From the NCBI GenBank assembly GCA_031002005.1, contig CM061918.1, forward strand, positions 44,986,047-45,050,046: DNA of 64,000 nucleotides. The letters are read 5' to 3'. The notes beneath the pieces were generated by a model. It was not told the origin of the DNA, searched no databases, and saw nothing but the letters and a program-made list of their open reading frames with translations. The DNA is from Vandiemenella viatica (Eukaryota > Arthropoda > Insecta > Orthoptera > Morabidae). Position 1 is the first letter of the stretch; each line of letters starts with the position of its first letter. Both the position numbers and the translations under genes were made by a program. Positions 56,231 through 64,000 of this stretch are shown piece after piece.

Positions 56231-57661
56231 CTAATATAGTGACATCAGTAATAAAAGCAACTAATAATATAATCGCAGTACATACATTTAGTTCAGTGTT
56301 TCGGCAAATCATTTCTTCGGGTATATTATAACAGCGACTTGAAATATCTACCTCGAAAATAAATATCTTGTAAAACTTTCAAAAATGAATTGCTGAACAC
56401 AGCATTTTAGCAGTTAGTTTCTTCGCTAAGTACAATTTTTATCTAATAACGCTCATAATCTTGAAAATGATATATTTTATATATTTCTTAGCTTTCTGCA
56501 ACAACCGTATCGCTATACAGAGGGTATAAGATAAATCTACATCGAACGAATTTTAATTAAGAAAAAGCAAATAATAATTAACATGTAGATTTTTACTAAA
56601 TACATACGTTTCTTTTAGTGCGCTGGCAGCTCATCTACTCGTGGATGCTCAGCTAAATAGAATTGTTATTAAATAACGCGCATAACCTCGAACATCTCTG
56701 GTCGTTGTTGGTTGGGCAGAGCAGGCGGGAAGCGTATTGTTGTTACCGTGCTTCACTCAATGTTGCTATTCTTAAGACACCTGTTAGGTTTGAAAGACCT
56801 ATTACTCCATACTTAGACAAGAGTTGATGGTGGCTTTGCATAGTGTCAATATCGATGAAATGCGATGACATTACCCCCAATTATCTGATATAGCGATGTG
56901 AAACTTTTCAAGTTTACAATCTATGTTTGGGTAAGATACATATCGGTAGTATGTTGTTGCAAACAAACCAACATGATTTTATTTCAGCAGTAACTACTGT
57001 AAGGCTGTGCAGATTTGTCGCGAGCATTCAGTTAGAACAATGTGAAATGTATCGTACCAGATGCCGTATTAAGCCTGGCCATGAGCTAAAATTAGAAATG
57101 GCTTGTGAGGAGAGGTTTAAACTGGCTTGTCGCTCAGGTGGGAAGGTGCAAAGTCAATATGTACACATAACAGACCATAACCTACGGCATGGCAGACAAG
57201 AGCAAACACTGCCCTACCCATTCTGTCACCTTAGGAGAGGAATGCACTGGGAAGGCCTGGGCCACGTCGTTCCACCAGCAAAATCAACCTGCATCGCCAG
57301 CTACGAAGCAATTTACCCTTATCGTATTTATATTTAAGTTTGCTTCATTACTTACACATTTTTACTTTTCTGCTTTTCCTCTTGTTTAGTATTTGTGTAT
57401 ACTTTGTTATACTCGTAATATAAGATCTGTATGCGAGTATGTAAAGATGCCAAAAATCCTGTTTTCAGGCACAAAGATCGAGAAATAAACGTTTGAACGG
57501 TTTTAGAGTGAGGGAAGAATTGATTCTTAGAGATATAACATGTAAATATCTGTTGGTATCAAGTTAAGTCGGATAGTGCATTTTTGGTTGGTTATAGCGA
57601 AAGATTCAAAGCATTGCTTGTACTGAAAAGCATTATGAACGGTTCCGTTGCTGGATTCTGG
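56231..57661. other. AT-rich, with one open stretch at 56988-57337
   Basis: A + strand reading stays open from about 56927 to 57337, but its first in-frame start is TTG. A plausible 3' splice site TTTTATTTCAG ends at 56987, so an exon is conceivable. The translation (with VRLCRFVASIQLEQCEM and HEGLGH-like parts) is not recognised and no convincing donor is seen. Treat it as unproven. Confidence 0.2.
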
Positions 57662-58033
57662 TAAGGGGGCGTCTATTACGTAATTACGTGAGGTGAAATG
57701 GGAGGGGAGGGTCCGGCGAAATCTCACGTGGGGGAGGGGGAGGCTTTTTCTTTCCTTTAAAGAACAGTAGATTTAAAAAGAAAGGTCTACAAAAGACGCC
57801 AATCCCAACGTTAGGGTTTAGGGAGGTATAACCGCCCTTTAAAACTGGAGAGCTAAGAAAAAAAGGTCGGTAATGTCAGGGGGGCAGGTGCCTTAAGATC
57901 TCCCCCCACAATAGCGGGGGAGGTAATCCGACCAGACCTCACCAAATCTCACAACGGGAGGGATGGGGGTGGGAGGCCCGGATTTAAAAATAAAATAAAA
58001 AATTGTTTCACGTAATTAATGGACGCCACATAA
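57662..58033. mobile_element. MITE-C copy 4
   Basis: The element spans 57665-58030 (366 bp). The left end GGGGGCGTCTATTACGTAAT leads into TACGTGAGGTGAAA. It pairs with the right-end complement TGTGGCGTCCATTAATTACG. TAA flanks both sides (57662-57664, 58031-58033). Confidence 0.8.
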
Positions 58034-58394
58034 GGTAGTATAGAACCAACTTTATGGGTAACAAATACAGAAGTTGTGCAAAGGAGGACAGAAAGATTTG
58101 TCTGTTTTATTGTTTAAAATTAAATTTCTCCGGGCTTACGATGTAATACGGAGTATCAGTTATCATTCAGGTTGCATTTCAAACGTACCACCATCTTCTT
58201 CAATATTTCTCGAAAATCCAAATATCTACCTTCGTTGTGTCGCGGTCTTAGTATAAGAGCTATGGAACATGGTGCTTGCGTGTACGATTCCCACTTTTCG
58301 TTTTTTTTTGTGTTGGTAGAGAAATAAAAATTTCACGTTGTATATAATAGTAGAAAAGAGAATCATAGATTGATGTTTTGTTTTTTGTTTGCAG
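58034..58394. other. No recognised gene
   Basis: AT-rich; the last 30 bp are the T-rich run into the candidate splice acceptor. Confidence 0.4.
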
Positions 58395-58517
58395 CCGGTG
58401 TCGGGGTGCTGGCCGCCGCTGCCTTCGTCCGTCAGGTTGGACTCCCTGCTGACCTGCCCTTCCATCAGCATGCCGTCATCTTTCAGGACCCGCAAGGGCT
58501 GGTGCGGCTGCCTACAG
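58395..58517 (+). CDS. Candidate host-gene internal coding exon
   Basis: A 123-bp GC-rich block stands out from AT-rich flanks. It is preceded by a strong acceptor (TTTTGTTTTTTGTTTGCAG ending at 58394) and followed by a donor (CCTACAG then GTACAGTAA at 58518). The length is 41 codons exactly, so the exon would be symmetrical. In the phase starting with its first base it reads PVSGCWPPLPSSVRLDSL, LTCPSISMPSS and then FRTRKGWCGCLQ without a stop. A second phase (AGVGVLAAAAFVRQ and on) is also open; the third has a TGA. I do not recognise the protein. It could be a coding exon, an untranslated exon or a transposon-derived block. No partner exon lies in the window. Confidence 0.4.
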
Positions 58518-58619
58518 GTACAGTAAACTCATTATCACGTCATATACTCACATAGTCCATACAAGTAAGCACGCATGGAATTATGAAGCCAAATACTATC
58601 TGCACCCTAAACATGAGTA

Positions 58620-59027
58620 TGTCGGATCTGGTGTATGGGGCTAGCTACTAGATGGCGCCACAGACGCAGCGAGCAGAATGCCAGCGCCACAGTGACTGCA
58701 GTGACATCTACGGGAGGCTACTTAAGGGCAGCGCACATCACACGAAGCTCTCTTCATGCCTGACCTTCGAGGCAACATCATTCCGCTATCTGTCATTGTA
58801 TATTGTGGGCCCGAGTCTAATAAACCGGATCCTTGTATCAGCTGTGTTCTCGTAGTTGCTCTCCACTGTGCGAGGGATATCCACAGCCTACCTTCGCTGA
58901 TGAGCCATCTGCCTCGAACCGAGAACTCCATTCAATCCGGCCGGCTCCTGCTCTTTCCCCGATGGATTCGACAAGTAAATGTTCGCGCACAGCAGCCTAA
59001 TGACACGATTAGAATATTAAGTTGACA
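58620..59027 (+). mobile_element. LTR-like block, possibly Gypsy-type
   Basis: It starts TGTCGGATCTGG and ends AAGTTGACA, so it is bounded by TGT...ACA. It has a promoter-like CTACTTAAGGGCAGCGC at about 58718, a polyadenylation signal AATAAA at about 58819 and a GC-rich body. The sequence after it, CTGTGACC, may be a decayed primer-binding site. No second LTR or gag/pol is visible. Confidence is limited because termini alone are weak evidence. Confidence 0.4.
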
Positions 59028-59149
59028 CTGTGACCAAATACGGAGTACGAGTGAGCCGAGAACGGAGTCCACAATGCGTCAAACTGTAGACTGTTGTCAC
59101 ACAGAGTCCAGTAGTGCCGTAGCTGCTGGATTTGACATGTATAGTCGAC

Positions 59150-59156
59150 TTCTCTT

Positions 59157-59195
<39 letters not shown>

Positions 59196-59222
59196 CTCTC
59201 TCTCTCTCTCTCTCTCCCTCTC
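59150..59222 (+). repeat. (TTTC)n / (TC)n microsatellite
   Basis: An imperfect TTTC run followed by a TC run. The minus-strand frame 59009-59521 reads ER/KE repeats through it and is not a gene. Confidence 0.9.
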
Positions 59223-59334
59223 CGTTTTAAACTATGTTGTCTTACATTCCTAATGTTTACTGAATTTACCTTGAAGTTTCTTGTATCTGTACCTTGATTA
59301 TCCTCCCAGAGACTTAGAGTTCGTTGAGCACTCA

Positions 59335-59492
59335 CATACACGACATAATGGTTCCTCGAAATCTCCTCAGATGAATGCCAAGATGATTTCCTCAAAAGGT
59401 CGTGGTCCAGTTGCTCTCCGTTTTTTGCCCCTTGTTCCCCCCCTCCCCCGTCTTTAATGGCATGGAATTTGACGAGCAAACACAAAAAAGAA
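59335..59492 (+). mobile_element. Old SINE-1 body
   Basis: ATGGTTCCTCGAAATCTCCT, GATGAATGCCAAGATG, CAAAAGGTCGTGGTCC and TTTAATGGCATGGAATTTGA track the SINE-1 body in degenerate form, ending in an A-rich CAAACACAAAAAAG. Confidence 0.55.
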
Positions 59493-59566
59493 GTACAATT
59501 AGAGATTTTGCGAATCGGCATAAACAGCTTCTATAAATCCGTGGAAAGCCTTAATTTTACTAGGTG

Positions 59567-59992
59567 GCATAAATTAGTGGTTCCCAATTAGTAGTAAGAG
59601 TGCCCCCAGGGTACGGGACGATTTTTCAATGGCTACTCGCGGCATTCTCTTGTCTAAGGTAATTACTAACATAGTTAAAAAAATACACATACATTACTAT
59701 CACCAAAATATATTTTAAGACAGACAAACTGTGTGCGTGGATTATATTGCTGTAACGGTGTGGTTGTGCGAAGCACTCAACTGGGATGAACGCAGCGGCA
59801 CAGGCGGAAGGGTTTTTTTTTTTTTTTTTTTTTATTTAATTTAATTGCAATGGAGCACAGGCTCCGGTGGCAATTTCCCTACACAGCTATCTTCCCCCTA
59901 TCCTGCACCCACCTACATTTGCCCTACGCGAGGTTGAGCTGTTTCTTGAAGTGGTTCTCGGGAAAAACTAATTGGGAACCACTGGCCTAGTT
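59567..59992. mobile_element. hAT-type MITE with TGGTTCCCAA termini
   Basis: The element spans 59575-59984 (410 bp). The left end TAGTGGTTCCCAATTAGT pairs with the right-end complement CAGTGGTTCCCAATTAGT. Flanks GCATAAAT and GCCTAGTT match at 5 of 8. A T run of about 20 lies at 59813-59833. No coding sequence. Confidence 0.8.
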
Positions 59993-60375
59993 GATTGAAG
60001 TGGTATACAGAGACACGCGTGAATTCGTACGGAAACGAGCGGCTCGGCCAATGGTTTTGCAGCATCTACATCGAGAATGTTAACAATACCTCAGATGCTT
60101 CAACGATAATACTCCATTGTCAGGAAGCGTAGTAAAAAATCTAACATTATAATAGTTACAGATAACCATACAACATGGTGTTTCAGAACAAATAACCTGT
60201 TAAAACTGTCGAACATATCTACCTCGCAGCACACTGAGGTTATCATCAACGGTTCAGTAGTACTTCTTGGTTGGTTTTAAACAATTATTACACTATTAAA
60301 GAACTACGTTTAGCCTGTCGCGTGGAAGACCTAGCTAAGGCATTGTATAAACGCTGTATAGCCATGGATGTAGTG
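59993..60375. other. No recognised feature
   Basis: Nothing supportable. Confidence 0.4.
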
Positions 60376-60776
60376 TTAGGGGCCATCCATAAATTACGTG
60401 AGGTGTTTTTCCGGATTTCAGGACCCCCCCCCCCTTCTCTGGTGAGATCTGGACCGACTTCCCCCCCCCCCTTCAGGTGAGTTTTTGTCCGTGAGACCCC
60501 CCCCCCCCCCAGAAATCATCCTCGCAACTTTGAGACCTTTTTTTTTAGGTCTCACCCTTCCAAAGCCGGTTTCACCCCCACTTTTCGATGAAATACCCTC
60601 CCTCCCTAAAATCGACATTCGCGTCATTTGTAGACTTTCTTTTCACAAGCTCTACAGTCCAAAAAATTTTGAAAACCTCACGTGAGATTTCCCTTGACCC
60701 CCCTCCCCCTTGGTGAAATTTCGCTGGACCTTCCCCCCCCCTATTTCACCTCACGTAATTTACGGACGCCCCGTTG
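60376..60776. mobile_element. MITE-C copy 5
   Basis: The element spans about 60379-60773. The left end GGGGCCATCCATAAATTACG pairs with the complement of CGTAATTTACGGACGCCCC at the right. Left flank TTA, right flank TTG. The interior has opposed C runs and the TTTTTTTTAGGTCTC and CACGTGAGATTT segments. Confidence 0.8.
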
Positions 60777-61907
60777 TGTGTTAGATCTCTGTGGGTAACC
60801 CAGTGGACGTCTGTGATACCTTGAAAGGATGCCGCTCGCAGCATCTGCATTGCAGAACAGCGCGGGAGATCTGCAGAGTACAGGCATGGAGAACAGGCAA
60901 AAAGGCCATCCAAACAAATCTGCATAAATAGCGGCATTCTGTAAAAGCTTTTTTTTTTTTTTTTTTTGTATTTTTCTTGTGTAGTCTTAAAGGATACATA
61001 CACATTGAAGGTGAAACTGTGTGTTGCTTACTTGAGTGTTACTTACGATAAAGTTTCGCACTATTGAGAACATTAATTAAAACTAGCAAAATATTATATA
61101 TACTGCTTATCACAAATTGATTGTTAAAAAATTAATGAGCTTAATTGGTGAGGACGTATGTTTCTTTCGACGTACGCAGTAATTATGTGTGATTTATCGT
61201 TTTGTAGTATATAGCAATTCCTCCCTTGCGAGTATTTCCATGTATTAATTTAAGAACATATTTAAGGGTGCTTTTATTTTTTATCATTTTTCACCCATGT
61301 TTCAGAAGGAGAAAATGTTTTTGATCTGTAATATCCTCAAATAGAAGCTCTTTCTCAGATAAATAATGTTAACGTCAACGGTGATTTTTTGTTTTTTCTA
61401 TTTTTTTTACCTACGTCTAGGCGGATTAAAGTCCATTTTAAAGTCGAAAGTGCTCGAACACTAGATAGTAATTCCACTGGCATTTTGACGTCATCCTAAC
61501 GCGTGTCATTTTTTGTTTCTAAGTATCAGGTATTTATCCATAGGCAAGAAGCAAAATAATGCGTTAGGTTAGCAATAAATGTCCGTGAAACACAATGGGA
61601 TTATTTCTCAAGGTGTCACGTTACGAAACAAAAGAAGATCCACTTTAAAAAAATGAATTAAATATAAAGTCTTTATTAAGTTGAACCATCAATCGTCGCT
61701 ACGAATTTATAGAGCTATTTTGCAGTATTATAAAAAGGCTTCTGAAGAAAAAATTTCTAATTAATTATGACCTGTAATTATATTTGGACGACAAATACGA
61801 TTTTATAATTTAGAACACACGATTAAATTTTGGGAACATGGCCAAGGTGATTTCATAAATAAAAATAAAGGATTTAATTTTGTGAACATTTCTTTTAATT
61901 TATTATA
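60777..61907. other. AT-rich, no gene
   Basis: A T run lies at 60950-60967. The rest is AT-rich without repeat matches or credible open frames up to the gap. Confidence 0.4.
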
Positions 61908-62907
61908 NNNNNNNNNNNNNNNNNNNNNNNNNNNNNNNNNNNNNNNNNNNNNNNNNNNNNNNNNNNNNNNNNNNNNNNNNNNNNNNNNNNNNNNNNNNNN
62001 NNNNNNNNNNNNNNNNNNNNNNNNNNNNNNNNNNNNNNNNNNNNNNNNNNNNNNNNNNNNNNNNNNNNNNNNNNNNNNNNNNNNNNNNNNNNNNNNNNNN
62101 NNNNNNNNNNNNNNNNNNNNNNNNNNNNNNNNNNNNNNNNNNNNNNNNNNNNNNNNNNNNNNNNNNNNNNNNNNNNNNNNNNNNNNNNNNNNNNNNNNNN
62201 NNNNNNNNNNNNNNNNNNNNNNNNNNNNNNNNNNNNNNNNNNNNNNNNNNNNNNNNNNNNNNNNNNNNNNNNNNNNNNNNNNNNNNNNNNNNNNNNNNNN
62301 NNNNNNNNNNNNNNNNNNNNNNNNNNNNNNNNNNNNNNNNNNNNNNNNNNNNNNNNNNNNNNNNNNNNNNNNNNNNNNNNNNNNNNNNNNNNNNNNNNNN
62401 NNNNNNNNNNNNNNNNNNNNNNNNNNNNNNNNNNNNNNNNNNNNNNNNNNNNNNNNNNNNNNNNNNNNNNNNNNNNNNNNNNNNNNNNNNNNNNNNNNNN
62501 NNNNNNNNNNNNNNNNNNNNNNNNNNNNNNNNNNNNNNNNNNNNNNNNNNNNNNNNNNNNNNNNNNNNNNNNNNNNNNNNNNNNNNNNNNNNNNNNNNNN
62601 NNNNNNNNNNNNNNNNNNNNNNNNNNNNNNNNNNNNNNNNNNNNNNNNNNNNNNNNNNNNNNNNNNNNNNNNNNNNNNNNNNNNNNNNNNNNNNNNNNNN
62701 NNNNNNNNNNNNNNNNNNNNNNNNNNNNNNNNNNNNNNNNNNNNNNNNNNNNNNNNNNNNNNNNNNNNNNNNNNNNNNNNNNNNNNNNNNNNNNNNNNNN
62801 NNNNNNNNNNNNNNNNNNNNNNNNNNNNNNNNNNNNNNNNNNNNNNNNNNNNNNNNNNNNNNNNNNNNNNNNNNNNNNNNNNNNNNNNNNNNNNNNNNNN
62901 NNNNNNN
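61908..62907. other. Assembly gap (1,000 N)
   Basis: Exactly 1,000 undetermined bases. The round number suggests a placeholder, so the true distance between 61907 and 62908 is unknown. The long open frames reported through it are meaningless. Confidence 0.99.
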
Positions 62908-63060
62908 CCTAGAGGAAGAGGTGGTGAATCTCAATTTTCAAGGATAAATATCGATTCACTGGATCGATTCAGTACTATAAATCGATTTTGGTCCAAAAAA
63001 TCGATTCTTCGATTAATCGATCTAGATCGCCATGCCTACTGTATACCTGCTACTTGTAGA
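62908..63060. repeat. ATCGATT-rich patch at the gap edge
   Basis: ATCGATT, AATCGAT or TCGATC occurs about nine times between 62948 and 63028 in both orientations, partly palindromic. It is probably the inside or end of a MITE whose other part lies in the gap. Confidence 0.5.
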
Positions 63061-64000
63061 TAGATGGCTGTGGGTTAACGTAACATTCTTTTGATTCGTT
63101 TTGATGAAATACTGTCTTCCTGCTCCGTACCACAGTTAAGGTAACGTCATGATTTTCAGCCCCAATTTTAGACCGGAGTATAAACATTCAGCTGTAGAAA
63201 ACCCGTCACAGTATGTTTGGTTGTTTTTAAAACATGCCATATTCTGCCTAAGTAAAACATTCTGAGATCAAAAAGAGATTTTGATTTTGTTCACATAGTG
63301 TTATTTGGTGAGGAAATGATAGTAAATATTTGTGTACTCAAGTCAGAATGTAAGAATTGAAGCACTGTAAACCTCGGCTCAGCATTTTGAGGTTATGCGA
63401 ATTATAGTGAAAACATTTTTAGTCAGGATAGATGTTAATTGCTGTTTCTGGCAGATGACGTAACTTCATAAGACTATCTCAGAGTCTATGTAAAAGCCTA
63501 AGATTTTTATGTGTGAAAACTTGTCAGTATTTGAAGAAGAAACAGTTCGAGGAATAACCGCAGAGGTTTCTAATTCTATACGAATATGCGAAGCATATAA
63601 TGTGGATATAGGTACGCATATGTCAAGATGAAGCGATTAGCACAGGATTGTTTCAGTCGATAGTCTATAGAGAAAGTATGAGTTGTACGAACTCATTTTC
63701 TACGCCCGTAAATGTTGACCCAGTAAAGACTTCTTCTCACGTCTTACGTCAACAGACTTCATTGGCAGTTGGTGAAACCGACGCCCGCTAGGGGACTTGT
63801 GAATATGATTTAGGAAAGCGGTTAGAAACTGGACCACAAGATTAGAGCTAATAGCTAGGCTATTCAGCTAGGAGACGGACAAAAACTTAATGAACCGCGA
63901 GAAAGTGGCGCGGCGATATACCAGCTAGTCGACTCGGAATTCGACTCGGCTTCAAAAGTGACTGCGCTAAAAATTACAGCCAAACATTTCACCGTGTGCA
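63061..64000. other. No recognised feature
   Basis: No gene or repeat family was recognised up to the window end. Confidence 0.4.

Noticed and set aside
58226..58495. Minus-strand frame across the candidate exon
   Set aside because: The + strand has the better acceptor and donor pair; the minus frame runs into AT-rich sequence with no donor.
59009..59521. 170-codon minus-strand open frame rich in E, R and K
   Set aside because: It runs through the TTTC/TC microsatellite and a SINE body; the composition is repeat-driven.
61882..63063. 393- and 343-codon frames across the gap
   Set aside because: They consist almost entirely of undetermined bases.

Overview
The window looks like repeat-dense, AT-rich intergenic or intronic DNA from an animal, most likely an insect. 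Two tRNA-derived SINE families, decayed non-LTR retrotransposons, Tc1/mariner, hAT, piggyBac, PIF/Harbinger-like and Helitron-like pieces are mixed together, and no compact gene array or bacterial signal is present. One SINE family resembles, from memory, SINEs of polyneopteran insects (grasshoppers, stick insects, cockroaches); that placement is inference. A run of exactly 1,000 N (61908-62907) marks an assembly gap of arbitrary size.

No complete host gene is visible. The best candidate for host coding sequence is one 123-base GC-rich block (58395-58517) framed by a good 3' splice site and a good 5' splice site on the + strand. Nearly every long open frame is a read-through of a SINE, a retrotransposon remnant or a simple repeat, or begins at a non-ATG codon.

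Layout. 1-6.6 kb: nested SINE-1 copies, a decayed LINE tail, a SINE-2 copy and a Helitron-like end. 6.7-13.3 kb: a foldback element abutting a Harbinger-like MITE, a ~378-bp-period tandem repeat, a LINE reverse-transcriptase remnant split by a SINE, another LINE tail and a hAT relic with transposase C-terminus. 14-20.6 kb: a LINE split by a hAT MITE with perfect 8-bp target duplication, two Harbinger-like MITE families (one nested in the other), a SINE-2 copy with perfect duplication and SINE-1 copies. 21.8-27.5 kb: LINE tail, SINE-1 with 12-bp duplication, foldbacks and a hAT element carrying a G/C-rich tandem array. 29.5-34.5 kb: two further hAT relics, a Tc1 relic, a Harbinger-like MITE and a SINE-2 copy. 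37-43 kb: SINE-1 copies, a LINE C-terminus split by a SINE, and a LINE tail split by a mariner-type palindrome. 44.3-50 kb: a 720-bp element with 151-bp inverted repeats and a perfect 8-bp duplication, LINE fragments, foldbacks and the best full-length SINE-1. 52.8-60.8 kb: SINE-2, Harbinger-like MITEs, a piggyBac C-terminal relic, the candidate exon, an LTR-like block and a hAT MITE. 60.8-64 kb: AT-rich sequence, the gap and an ATCGAT-rich patch.

The elements form nested strata. Decayed LINEs and hAT relics are oldest. SINE-1, SINE-2 and the MITEs with perfect target duplications are youngest. Family names used here (SINE-1, SINE-2, MITE-B, MITE-C, MITE-D, family J) are my own labels.
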